Source: Winogradskyella thalassocola (GTDB taxonomy: Bacteria; Bacteroidota; Bacteroidia; Flavobacteriales; Flavobacteriaceae). Taken from it: 64,000 bases of DNA. Position 1 is the stretch's first letter. Each line of letters begins with the position of its first letter. Below are positions 18,224-27,505 of this stretch, in pieces. The stretch lies in assembly GCF_900099995.1 (NCBI RefSeq), contig NZ_FNCZ01000001.1, forward strand, positions 1,116,001-1,180,000. Reading direction: 5' to 3'. A program made the position numbers and the translations under genes. The notes under the pieces are model-generated. The model saw only the letters and a program-made list of their open reading frames with translations, did not search any database and was not told the DNA's origin.

Positions 18224-21200
18224 ATGTGTAATAATCTAACTGGTTTTTTGTTTTTCCATTCCATTGAACGGAAAACAAATGGATTTTCATCCATAAAATC
18301 TATGTCGTTAATGCTGTTTTCATTATTTGTTTTTAGTAGTACAATTTCTTTTGCTCAGAACAACACTATAAGTGGTACGGTAACTGCGGAAGATATGGGT
18401 TCACCTATTCCTGGTGTATCTGTATTTGTAAAAGGAACTTCCATCGGTACTTCTACTGATTTTGATGGTAACTATTCATTAAATATTTCCGGACCGAATG
18501 TTGTTTTGACATTTTCATATATTGGATATGCAACTCAAGAAATAAAAGTTGATGGCCAATCAAGACTAAACGTTGTGCTAATACCAAGCTCAGAATCGTT
18601 GGAAGAAGTGGTTGTTATTGGTTATGGAACATCACGTAAATCTGATTTAACAGGCTCTGTAGTTTCTATAGGAGGTGAGGATTTAAAAGAACAAGGTATT
18701 TCTAATGTAGCTGAAACATTAACAGGGCGTTTGGCTGGTGTTCAAGTATTATCTAGTGAAGGTTCACCCGACTCCGATATTCAAATTAGAGTACGTGGTT
18801 CAGGATCTTTAACGCAAGATAGCTCACCACTAATTATTGTTGATGGTTTTCCTGTTAATAGCTTAAGTGATATCTCCCCTACAGATATAGAAAGTCTTAC
18901 CGTTTTAAAAGATGCTTCATCAACTGCGATTTATGGTTCTCGAGGAGCAAATGGGGTTGTTATTGTTACTACAAAAAGTGGTAAGGAAGGAAAAATTTCA
19001 GTCAATTTTAATACCTTCTATGGTGTGAAACAAATTGCTAATACTATAGATGTTCTTAGTCCTCAGGATTATGTTAAATGGCAATACGAATACGCTCTAC
19101 TTGACGAACAGCCGCAGAGTTACGAACAATATTTTGGACTCTATCAAGATTATGATCAGTATGTTGGTATGAAAGGAAATAACTGGCAAAAGCAAATCTA
19201 TGGTAGAACAGGTGAGGTAAATAGTCGAGACTTAGCTATAAGAGGTGGTTCTGAAAAAATTAATTTTAATTTTAACTATGCACTTTATGATGAAAAAGCC
19301 ATTATGATTGGTTCGGACTTTAAGAGAAGTAATCTGTCATTGGCGCTCAAAAGTAAAGTCAGCGATAAAATAGATTTATCATTTACGATCCGTTATTCCG
19401 ATACAGAAGTGAATGGAGGTGGAGCTAACGAACAAGATGAAGTTTCATCTGCAGATGCTCGACTTAGACATAGTGTTGGTTATTCTCCGATACCACTTCC
19501 GGGATTAACAACAACAAACACAGATGAAGCGCTTTCGAGCTATTTAGTAAATCCGTTTGTTGCTGTAGACGATAATCAACGAAAAAAATTAGGTGAAAAC
19601 TTTAATATGTTAGGAAGTTTTTCTTGGAAAATAGTGGATAATCTTCAGTTTAAAACTGATTTAGGATTAAATAAAAGGAATGACTTAGATTATCGCTTTT
19701 ATGGAAGATCTACTTACTACGCAAACAACAGGCCAGCAGCCGAAAACCAAGGTTTGCCAGCACTACTTATTAAAGACAGAAAAAGAGAAAGTTTTAGAAA
19801 CGCTAATACGCTGAACTATGATTTTAAAAACATTATGGGTGATGACCATGGTCTTAAACTTTTATTAGGACAAGAAATTATTGTTTCTAAAGACAATAGA
19901 ATTACAAGCGAAATCCAAGGTTTTCCAAGAGATTTTGCTTTTGGCACCACCATTAATCTGACGACTCAAGGTGTACCTTTATCTGTCGACAATTTTTACA
20001 GTCCAGAAGATAAATTGTTATCGTTTTTTGGTCGCGTTAACTACGATTATAAAAATCGCTATTTATTTACTGCAACGTATCGTATTGATGGCTCTAGTAA
20101 ATTCTTAGGAGATAATCGTTGGGGCTATTTTCCTTCTGCCGCTGCGGCATGGAAAATATCAGAAGAAGAATTTCTTGCTGATACAGATTGGTTAAATTTA
20201 TTGAAGTTGAGATTAAGTTATGGTCAAGCAGGTAATAATAATATTCCCGCAGGGCAGACGGTTCAAAACTTTGAATCATCAACGACTTCCTATTTAAATG
20301 ATATTGATAACTACTGGTCTGCTGCAAATATTTTGGCTAATCCCGATTTAAAGTGGGAAACAACAGTTTCTCAAAACCTTGGTTTAGATTATAGTTTATT
20401 CGGTGGGAGTGTAAGCGGGGCTTTTGATGTATATAAGAATGTTACCCAAGATTTATTAATTAGATTTCCAACACCAGGAACTGGTTATGATAGTCAATAT
20501 AGAAACATGGGGGAAATTCAAAATACTGGTTTTGAGGCCTCTTTAAATATTGGGGCAATAGAAAAGGAGAATTATGGATTAAATATCTCTTTCAATATAG
20601 GTGTTAATAAAAATCGTATTAATTCACTTGGTGTAATGGAGGATTTTGGAACAAACACCAATTGGGCATCTACTCAAATAGGAAATGATTATTTTATTAA
20701 AGTCGGACAGCCAATTGGTTTAATGTACGGATACCAAAGTAATGGACGATATGAAGTGTCTGATTTTAATTATGATTCAAACACTGGAGAATATACTTTA
20801 ATAGATGGTGTCGCAGACAACAGTGCCGTTATCGGTAACGTGATGCCAGGCTCTATGAAATTAAGAGATATTAGCGGTCCTGAAGGAGTACCTGACGGTA
20901 TTGTAGATGTAAATGACCAAAAAGTAATTGGTAATGCAAATCCCAAGCATACAGGAGGTATGGTTTTGAGTGCCCGTGCTTATGGTTTTGATCTTTCTGC
21001 TGCATTTAACTGGAGTGTTGGAAATGATATCTACAATGCTAATAAAATTGAGTTTAATACGTCAAACCAAAACGGACAGTACAGAAATCTAAGTACTGAT
21101 ATGAGTGATGGTACGAGATGGACAAATTTAGATCCTTCTACTGGGCAGTTGGTTACGGATCCTGTACAGTTAGAAGCACTCAATGCTAATACGACAACAT

Positions 21201-21496
21201 GGTCTCCTTTTATGCAGAACTTTGTCTTTAGTGATTGGGCAGTTGAAGATGGTTCTTTTTTGAGATTAAATACACTAACTCTTGGCTATTCTCTTCCTGA
21301 TTCAGCTCTATCTGATTTCGGTATTTCTAAATTAAGATTATATGTAACAGCGAATAATGTTTTCATTATTACTAATTATTCCGGATTAGACCCAGAGGTT
21401 TCTACAAGAAGAAAAACGCCTCTTACTCCAGGTGTGGATTATTCTCCATACCCGAGAAGTAGACAAGTCATTTTTGGATTAAACCTAAATTTTTAA
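18224..21496 (+). CDS. SusC-like TonB-dependent receptor (pectin oligosaccharide import)
   Basis: The 1090-residue outer-membrane protein has an extended signal region: a basic stretch ERKTNGFSSIKS, then LMLFSLFVFSSTISFAQ, with cleavage near residue 45. Next are a carboxypeptidase-regulatory-like N-terminal extension (TISGTVTAEDMGSPIPGVSV, about 48-125), a TonB-box-like segment EEVVVIGYGT, a plug domain (VRGSGSLTQDSSPLIIVDGFP, with the SusC mark of TAIYGSRGANGVVIVTTK) and a 22-strand-type barrel ending in FGLNLNF. It imports oligosaccharides through the outer membrane with TonB energy, working as a complex with the SusD encoded 19 bases downstream. Pectin oligosaccharides as substrate are inferred from the shared operator and neighbours. 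A later Met at 18302 would lose the basic n-region, so 18224 is preferred. Confidence 0.95.
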   Translation: MCNNLTGFLFFHSIERKTNGFSSIKSMSLMLFSLFVFSSTISFAQNNTISGTVTAEDMGSPIPGVSVFVKGTSIGTSTDFDGNYSLNISGPNVVLTFSYIGYATQEIKVDGQSRLNVVLIPSSESLEEVVVIGYGTSRKSDLTGSVVSIGGEDLKEQGISNVAETLTGRLAGVQVLSSEGSPDSDIQIRVRGSGSLTQDSSPLIIVDGFPVNSLSDISPTDIESLTVLKDASSTAIYGSRGANGVVIVTTKSGKEGKISVNFNTFYGVKQIANTIDVLSPQDYVKWQYEYALLDEQPQSYEQYFGLYQDYDQYVGMKGNNWQKQIYGRTGEVNSRDLAIRGGSEKINFNFNYALYDEKAIMIGSDFKRSNLSLALKSKVSDKIDLSFTIRYSDTEVNGGGANEQDEVSSADARLRHSVGYSPIPLPGLTTTNTDEALSSYLVNPFVAVDDNQRKKLGENFNMLGSFSWKIVDNLQFKTDLGLNKRNDLDYRFYGRSTYYANNRPAAENQGLPALLIKDRKRESFRNANTLNYDFKNIMGDDHGLKLLLGQEIIVSKDNRITSEIQGFPRDFAFGTTINLTTQGVPLSVDNFYSPEDKLLSFFGRVNYDYKNRYLFTATYRIDGSSKFLGDNRWGYFPSAAAAWKISEEEFLADTDWLNLLKLRLSYGQAGNNNIPAGQTVQNFESSTTSYLNDIDNYWSAANILANPDLKWETTVSQNLGLDYSLFGGSVSGAFDVYKNVTQDLLIRFPTPGTGYDSQYRNMGEIQNTGFEASLNIGAIEKENYGLNISFNIGVNKNRINSLGVMEDFGTNTNWASTQIGNDYFIKVGQPIGLMYGYQSNGRYEVSDFNYDSNTGEYTLIDGVADNSAVIGNVMPGSMKLRDISGPEGVPDGIVDVNDQKVIGNANPKHTGGMVLSARAYGFDLSAAFNWSVGNDIYNANKIEFNTSNQNGQYRNLSTDMSDGTRWTNLDPSTGQLVTDPVQLEALNANTTTWSPFMQNFVFSDWAVEDGSFLRLNTLTLGYSLPDSALSDFGISKLRLYVTANNVFIITNYSGLDPEVSTRRKTPLTPGVDYSPYPRSRQVIFGLNLNF

Positions 21497-21515
21497 ATTA
21501 AACATTTTTTAAAAG

Positions 21516-23303
21516 ATGAAAAAAATAATTATAATTTCAGGAATTATATTAGCTGGAATGTTAAACTCATGTCAAGAGTTTGAGGAAGATTTTTTAGACG
21601 CGCCAGCACAGTCAACTCTAGATGAGTCAATTATATTTTCCACACCGGGCTTAGCTAAAGGAGCCGTTGATGGTATAATGGAACCGTTTGGTCAAACCAA
21701 TTCTTATAGAGGACGTTTTATTCCTTTCTATGGATTTAATTCGGATACAGAATGGAACTACAGTTCTGATGAACCTGGTAGTTCTCAAGGTGAACTTATG
21801 ATTTATGATGCTAAGCCAAATAATTCTCAAATGAATTCATCAAATAATGCTTGGGCCATGATGTTTTTAGGTGTTGAACGTGCAAATATTTGTATTAGAG
21901 GATTACGGAATTTTGGAAATCCACTACCTGGTACCGAACTTGGACAATTATTAGGGGAAGCACTAACTTTAAGAGCTATTTACTATGCAGACTTAATGAA
22001 AGCTTGGGGTGATGTTCCTGCGCGTTTTGAGCCTATTAATTCAGAAACTATATATATCGAAAAATCTAATAGAGATATAATTTATAAACAAATCATTGCA
22101 GATTTGGGAGAAGCATCGACGTTAGTGGCATGGCCAAATGAAACTTCTGCTACAAATTCTGTGGAACGTATTAACAAAGCTTTTGTAAAAAGTCTCAGAG
22201 CGCGTTTAGCTATGGTTGCTAGTGGTTTTCAACAATATCCTGATGGTGTTAGAAGAAGTACTGATCCCGAACTTTCAGTTCAAAACATGTACACTTTAGC
22301 ATTAAATGAAGCTACAGATGTTATTGGAAGTGGTAGTGCTTCATTAGAACCTTCCTTTGAAACGTTTTGGAAAAACTATAATAAAGAGGTCTTAACAGCA
22401 GGTAAAGAGTCTCTATGGGAAATTCCTTTTTCGGCTGGTCGTGGTAGAGTGTTATTCTCTTTTGCCGTAAGACATCGTGGAGTAGATCAGCATACAGGCC
22501 AGGCTAGAGGAGGTATTGCTGGTCCCCTGCCAACGGTGTTTTATGATTTTGATGAAGAGGATAGTCGTAGAGATGTGTCTTGTATTCCTTATCAATGGGG
22601 TAATCCAATTGAAGGTATTGCGAAACAAGAATTAGTAAACTTAGACACTTGGTATTTTGGTAAATATCGTTATGAATGGATGGATCGTTATGTAACCTCA
22701 ACCAACGATGATGGTGTAAATAAGATTTATATGCGTTATGCAGAGGTGCTTTTAATAGCTGCCGAAGCTGCAAATGAATTACAAGGGGCAGGTGCAGCTG
22801 CACCATATCTAAAACAAATTCGTATAAGAGCTTTTCCTTCTGAACTTCATACAGAAAAGGTGGATAATTATGTAAATGCTTTAACCAGTACAGAAGATAT
22901 GTTCAATGCAATTGTAGATGAGTACTTATATGAATTTACTGGTGAGATGATACGTAAACAAAACTTAATTCGATGGAATTTACTTGGTGCTAATCTTGAA
23001 GAAGCTAAGGTTAAGATGTTTAATTTAAAGAATCGTACGGGTGAATATGCCAATGTGCCTTCAACTTTATATTATAAATACCAAGATGATGGAGAAACTC
23101 TTGAGGTATATGGATTAAATAGGAATGAAGACGTAGATCAAGGAGCAGAATATTCAGCCTTTGGTTGGGATAATTTAGAAGATGATATAATAAATTCTCT
23201 TTATAAGCAAGGTGTAAATCCAGACAATAGACAATTTTGGCCAATATGGCAAGTCTTTATTGATGGAAGTAACGGTCTGTTGGTAAATGATTACGGTTAT
23301 TAA
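21516..23303 (+). CDS. SusD/RagB-like surface glycan-binding lipoprotein (pectin)
   Basis: The 595-residue protein has a lipoprotein signal (ILAGMLNSCQEFEEDFLD, Cys about residue 19; the CQxxEEDFLD pattern is typical for SusD). It has the TPR-rich SusD fold, with recognisable ANICIRGLRNFGNPLPGTELGQLLGEALTLRAIYYADLMKAWGDVP regions and the C-terminal segment MRYAEVLLIAAEAANELQG. SusD proteins cap the SusC barrel and capture glycan at the surface. It is second in the operon, 19 bases after SusC and 27 bases before the DUF4957/DUF5123 gene. Confidence 0.95.
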   Translation: MKKIIIISGIILAGMLNSCQEFEEDFLDAPAQSTLDESIIFSTPGLAKGAVDGIMEPFGQTNSYRGRFIPFYGFNSDTEWNYSSDEPGSSQGELMIYDAKPNNSQMNSSNNAWAMMFLGVERANICIRGLRNFGNPLPGTELGQLLGEALTLRAIYYADLMKAWGDVPARFEPINSETIYIEKSNRDIIYKQIIADLGEASTLVAWPNETSATNSVERINKAFVKSLRARLAMVASGFQQYPDGVRRSTDPELSVQNMYTLALNEATDVIGSGSASLEPSFETFWKNYNKEVLTAGKESLWEIPFSAGRGRVLFSFAVRHRGVDQHTGQARGGIAGPLPTVFYDFDEEDSRRDVSCIPYQWGNPIEGIAKQELVNLDTWYFGKYRYEWMDRYVTSTNDDGVNKIYMRYAEVLLIAAEAANELQGAGAAAPYLKQIRIRAFPSELHTEKVDNYVNALTSTEDMFNAIVDEYLYEFTGEMIRKQNLIRWNLLGANLEEAKVKMFNLKNRTGEYANVPSTLYYKYQDDGETLEVYGLNRNEDVDQGAEYSAFGWDNLEDDIINSLYKQGVNPDNRQFWPIWQVFIDGSNGLLVNDYGY

Positions 23304-23330
23304 AAAATAATTAATTAGAAATAAATTATT

Positions 23331-24893
23331 ATGAAAACAAAACATATTCTAAAATCTATAATGATAGTCTTACTAATTACATTTACAGGATGTGAAGGTA
23401 AAGATGAGCTTATAGAAGAACTTCAGATTTCTAGAGAATTTGCTCCCGTTGAGCTTACTTCGATCATTAGAAATCAAACTATTGTTGAATTAAATTGGAC
23501 TAAAGACAATGATGTGGATGATTATTTGGTAGAGGTTAGCCAAGACATAAATTTTTCTAGCATTGAAGAGTCGTTAAGCGTAGCATCCAATCAACTACCT
23601 GTACAAATACAGTTAATTGGTGAAACCTTGTATTACATAAGAGTACAAGCTATTAGTTCTCGAGGTTTAGAAAATTCTACATATGCAACTACAACTGCAA
23701 ATACTTTAACAGAACAGTTGTTTTTATCCATAGAACCAGGTGATATTTTGGCTACAGAAGCTACATTAAGATGGGTGCCTAATAGTGAAGTGACTCAGCT
23801 TATTGTTAATCCTGGGAATATAGTTCAAGATATAACTGCACAAGAAGCAACAGATGGTATTGCCATAGTAACTGGATTAACAGGAGAAACAGAATACACA
23901 GCACAGTTGTTGAACAATTCCAACATAAGAGGTGTTCAAGTTTTTACAACAGGTATTGATATAGGTGATGGTATTTTAGTAACTCCAACCGATGATTTAT
24001 TTCAAATGGTTGCGGACGCTAGTCCAAATGATATTTTGGTTCTAGATGCTGGTGATTACACCTCACAGACTAATGATGTAAATGGAGGTGTATTGGTTAT
24101 AGATAAACCGATAACGATTAGAGGGCTGTATAGTTTTGATAAACCCATCTTAAAGGTAGGCTTTTCAATTGTTGATGGAGCTACGGATGTTAGCCTTATA
24201 GATTTAGACCTTACAGGTGATATTCCTTTAGATTTGACAGATACCGTCAGATATTCTGCTGCTGGTAATTATAACTCATTATTATTGAGTGGCTGTAATG
24301 TTCATGACTATAACAGGTCTTTTATTGCAGGAAATGAAACAGATGCCATTGTACAGTCCGTAACTGTTGAAAATTGTGTAGTTACAAATATTATTACAAG
24401 TGGAGGTGACTTTTTTGACTTTAGAAATTCAGATGTATTAAATGTTAATTTTAGAACAAGCACATTTAATAATTGCGCACCTGGTCGAGATTTTTTTAGA
24501 ATAGATGCTGCGGGTACTTCAAATAGTACTGGGTTAACAACTAATATACTGTTAGAGAATTGCACATTATATGCGTGTTCTAATTCATCGAGTAGAAGAT
24601 TGTTTTATGTAAGATTTGATGCTAATGATATTATAGCTCGGAATAATTTAATCACGGATACTACAATCGAAGGTTATTCAGATAACAGTGCTACCGATGA
24701 AACGATTACATTTCAAAATAATAATTATTTTAATGCACCAACACTTTTTGATTCAACGGTTTCGAGATATGACAATTCAACAAGTTATACAACTTTAGAT
24801 CCTGAATTTTCTAATGCAGAAGGTGGAGATTTCACAGTTTTAAACCAATCATTAATAGATAATAATGTTGGTGATCCACGTTGGTTGCAGTAG
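23331..24893 (+). CDS. DUF4957/DUF5123-type surface lipoprotein in SusE position
   Basis: The 520-residue protein has a lipoprotein signal (ITFTGCEGKDELIEE, Cys about residue 21). Two FN3-like domains follow (about 40-125 and 130-205). The C-terminal half (about 215-520) looks like a parallel beta-helix with phrases such as DILVLDAGDYTS, VIDKPITIRGLY and the ending LDPEFSNAEGGDFTVLN to VGDPRWLQ. This matches my knowledge of DUF4957 followed by DUF5123, found as accessory proteins in pectin loci. It lacks obvious lyase residues, so it is more likely a surface glycan-binding protein than an enzyme. Acidic residues right after the lipid Cys fit export to the outer face. The function is inferred. 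Confidence 0.78.
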   Translation: MKTKHILKSIMIVLLITFTGCEGKDELIEELQISREFAPVELTSIIRNQTIVELNWTKDNDVDDYLVEVSQDINFSSIEESLSVASNQLPVQIQLIGETLYYIRVQAISSRGLENSTYATTTANTLTEQLFLSIEPGDILATEATLRWVPNSEVTQLIVNPGNIVQDITAQEATDGIAIVTGLTGETEYTAQLLNNSNIRGVQVFTTGIDIGDGILVTPTDDLFQMVADASPNDILVLDAGDYTSQTNDVNGGVLVIDKPITIRGLYSFDKPILKVGFSIVDGATDVSLIDLDLTGDIPLDLTDTVRYSAAGNYNSLLLSGCNVHDYNRSFIAGNETDAIVQSVTVENCVVTNIITSGGDFFDFRNSDVLNVNFRTSTFNNCAPGRDFFRIDAAGTSNSTGLTTNILLENCTLYACSNSSSRRLFYVRFDANDIIARNNLITDTTIEGYSDNSATDETITFQNNNYFNAPTLFDSTVSRYDNSTSYTTLDPEFSNAEGGDFTVLNQSLIDNNVGDPRWLQ

Positions 24894-24931
24894 TATATAA
24901 AACAGGTTAGTCTTTGTGAAGGAGTTATGTT

Positions 24932-24952
24932 TGAAGGAGCATTTCTCCTTTT
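24932..24952 (+). terminator. Weak hairpin between DUF5123 and PL1 genes
   Basis: GAAGGAG and CTCCTTTTC form a short imperfect hairpin (5-base loop) in the 88-base gap, followed by CAATTTTAAATT. It may attenuate rather than stop transcription of the downstream PL1 gene. Support is weak. Confidence 0.3.
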
Positions 24953-24981
24953 CAATTTTAAATTAAATAGGGCAATAAAAT

Positions 24982-26298
24982 ATGATTAAGGAAACGTATT
25001 TAATATTCTTATTAAGCGTACTATTTTGCAGTTTAAGTTTTGCACAACAATTAGCTTTTCCGACCGCTGAGGGTTTTGGGAAATTTACAACTGGTGGTAG
25101 AGGTGGTTTTATTTATAAAGTCACCAATTTAAATGACGAAGGTGATGGAAGTTTAAGAAAAGGTATACTAAAAAAAGGACCTAGAATTATAGTTTTTGAA
25201 ATATCTGGGACAATAGAACTCAAATCAAAATTAGATATTAATAGAGGTGATTTGAGCATCTTAGGACAGACGGCTCCTAATAATGGAATTACTATAAAGG
25301 GGTATCCTGTAACGATAAAATCAGACAACGTTATTTTACGTTACCTAAGATTTAGAATGGGTGACATCAATAACATAGAAGGTGATGCGTTAGGCTGCCG
25401 AAATACCGAAAATGTCATTATAGATCACTGTTCAATAAGCTGGGGTACAGATGAAAATGCGTCTTTTTATGATAATAAAAACTTTACATTACAATGGTGT
25501 ATCATATCTGAAGCGTTAAATAGGTCTGTTCATAAAAAAGGTGCGCATGGTTATGGTGGTATTTGGGGAGGGGTTAGAGCTTCTTTTCATCATAATTTAC
25601 TAGTAAGTAATAATAGTAGAAATCCAAGGTTTAGTGGCTCTAAAACAACAGAGAATTCTGTAAATGAGTTCGTGGATTTCAGAAATAATGTAATTTATAA
25701 TTGGGGTGAAAATAGTATCTATGGTGGCGAAAAAGGGGTATATAATTTAATTAATAACTATTTTAAATCAGGACCAGCAACCACATCATCAAAACTTAAT
25801 AGAATTGTTAGTCCATCAGAACCTTACGGCAAATTTTATGTGGATGGTAATTTTGTTTATAATGATAAAGACGTTACTCAAAATAACTGGAATGGTGGTG
25901 TACAGTGTGAAAACCCAGAACTTACTAAACTGAATCAACCTATTAATATTTCTGATAATATCAATACTTCAAATGCTAATGAAGCGTATCTCGCAGTTTT
26001 AAACCACGTGGGGTTAAGTATAAAAAGAGATGCTGTTGATAAAAGGGTTTTAAAATCGGTTGTAGAGGGCAGTGTTACTTATAAACAAGGTATTATAGAT
26101 TCACAGGAAAATGTCGGCGGATGGCCTATCTTGAGGACTAAAAAGGCAGGGAAGGATACTGATAATGATGGTATTCCTAACAAATGGGAAAGAAAACTTA
26201 AATTAGATTGCAAAGTAGAAGATGCTCATTTAAGTACGTTGGATAAAAATTATTCAAATATTGAGATATATGCTAATTTATTAATAGAGTCTAAATAA
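24982..26298 (+). CDS. PL1 family pectate lyase, periplasmic type
   Basis: The 438-residue protein has a signal peptide (cleaved near LSFAQQ, residue 22) but neither lipobox nor T9SS domain, so it is likely periplasmic. The body begins AFPTAEGFGKFTTGGRGG, which is typical of the PL1_2-like pectate lyase subgroup. Motifs are NVIIDHCSISWGTDENAS (about 143-160), KGAHGYGGIWGG (about 187-198) and SRNPRFSG with the catalytic Arg (about 212-219). The C-terminal DTDNDGIPNKWERK segment is a calcium-binding-like repeat. It would process imported oligogalacturonides. It differs strongly from the two T9SS PL1 enzymes upstream, indicating a division of labour. It is the last gene of the SusC operon. Confidence 0.9.
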   Translation: MIKETYLIFLLSVLFCSLSFAQQLAFPTAEGFGKFTTGGRGGFIYKVTNLNDEGDGSLRKGILKKGPRIIVFEISGTIELKSKLDINRGDLSILGQTAPNNGITIKGYPVTIKSDNVILRYLRFRMGDINNIEGDALGCRNTENVIIDHCSISWGTDENASFYDNKNFTLQWCIISEALNRSVHKKGAHGYGGIWGGVRASFHHNLLVSNNSRNPRFSGSKTTENSVNEFVDFRNNVIYNWGENSIYGGEKGVYNLINNYFKSGPATTSSKLNRIVSPSEPYGKFYVDGNFVYNDKDVTQNNWNGGVQCENPELTKLNQPINISDNINTSNANEAYLAVLNHVGLSIKRDAVDKRVLKSVVEGSVTYKQGIIDSQENVGGWPILRTKKAGKDTDNDGIPNKWERKLKLDCKVEDAHLSTLDKNYSNIEIYANLLIESK

Positions 26299-26453
26299 TA
26301 GATTTTTAAATTTTTAAGGTATATTAATTAGACTATAATTAACAAAATCTTGTAATTTAGCACTGTTTTTATCAAAAACTTACTATCGAAAATAAGGGTG
26401 ATTTATAAATTAAATAAGTAGTTTTACGAGTTTCCTTATTGTACTTATTACTA

Positions 26454-27479
26454 ATGAAAAAAAAGATAACTATTTATGACATTGCTGAAAAACTGGAATT
26501 AACAGCAGCAACTGTCTCAAGAGCACTAAATAATAATCCTAAAATAAGCGAAAAAACGCGCAAACTAGTTCAAGAGACTGCTATTGAAATGAACTACGAG
26601 CAAAACACATTAGCTCGTGCACTTAAAAGCGGAAAAAGTTTCAACGTTGGTGTTATTGTTCCTCGTATGGATAGTAATTTTTTTGCTTCTGTTATTCGAG
26701 GTATAGAAGAAGAATTGTATCCAAAGGGCTATCATGTTATAGTTTGCCAAACACACGACCAAGAAAATTTGGAAACAGGAAATATTGTTTCTTTATTAAA
26801 TGCTCAAGTAGATGGTATTTTAATGTCTATTTCAAATTCAAAAACTAAAAATAAAGTCTTCAATAAATTATCCGAGAAAAGAGTTCCACTGATATTCTTT
26901 GACCGAAAAAGAGATATTCCAGATGTAAGTTCGGTTACCATAGATGATTTTAACGGATCTTATCAAGCTACTAAGCATTTAATAGAGCAAGGTTGTAAGC
27001 GTATAGCACATTTATCAAATGATCGTTCGTTAGAGATTTTTAAAAATCGTTATTTAGGTTATAAGCAGGCAATAATTGATAGCGGTTTAGAATTCGATGA
27101 AAACTTAGTTGTTGAGACGATTAGTAAAGTAGATGAAGGAAGAAGAGTGGCCAAACAACTATTAAATATGGAAACACCACCAGATGCCATATTTTCTTCT
27201 AGTGATTTCACAGCACTAGGGGCTATTCAAGAAATTAAAGAGCAGGGGCTTGCAATCCCTGAAGACATTAGTGTCGTTGGTTTCAGTAATGAGCCGTTTA
27301 CGAGGTTTATGGAGCTCTCTATTACGTCTGTAGATCAGTCTCCAATAGAAATGGGTAGAAGGGCTGCAAAAGTATTCTTACAAGAGGTAAATAGTAAGTC
27401 AAAAACTAAACAGCCACAACGAATCATATTACAACCAGAATTGATTATTCGTAAATCTTCTTCAAAACGAATAAAATAA
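26454..27479 (+). CDS. LacI-family transcriptional regulator, probable pectin regulon repressor
   Basis: I place the start at the ATG at 26454 (MKKKITIYDIAEKL); an in-frame TTG at 26439 would add five residues with no benefit. The 341-residue protein has an N-terminal LacI helix-turn-helix (about 4-48, with TAATVSRALNNNPKIS) and a hinge helix ARALKSG, whose Leu inserts into central CG steps in this family. A periplasmic-binding-protein-like sensor domain covers about 60-335. It lies between the SusC operon and the uronate operon, ending 26 bases from the convergent uxaA. It is the obvious candidate to bind the seven CG-centred palindromes in this locus. The effector is probably a pectin catabolite such as KDG or an oligogalacturonide, which is inference. 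Confidence 0.9.
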   Translation: MKKKITIYDIAEKLELTAATVSRALNNNPKISEKTRKLVQETAIEMNYEQNTLARALKSGKSFNVGVIVPRMDSNFFASVIRGIEEELYPKGYHVIVCQTHDQENLETGNIVSLLNAQVDGILMSISNSKTKNKVFNKLSEKRVPLIFFDRKRDIPDVSSVTIDDFNGSYQATKHLIEQGCKRIAHLSNDRSLEIFKNRYLGYKQAIIDSGLEFDENLVVETISKVDEGRRVAKQLLNMETPPDAIFSSSDFTALGAIQEIKEQGLAIPEDISVVGFSNEPFTRFMELSITSVDQSPIEMGRRAAKVFLQEVNSKSKTKQPQRIILQPELIIRKSSSKRIK

Positions 27480-27505
27480 AAGTGGTTTAAATTTTATCAT
27501 TTGAT

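Noticed and set aside
22504..23244. Minus-strand open frames inside the pectin SusD gene
   Set aside because: They lie wholly within a well-supported gene, have no family features and are typical antisense shadows of AT-rich coding sequence.
26439..26453. TTG start for the pectin LacI gene
   Set aside because: It adds five residues before MKKKITIYDIA. LacI proteins normally begin just ahead of this segment, and an ATG is available at 26454.
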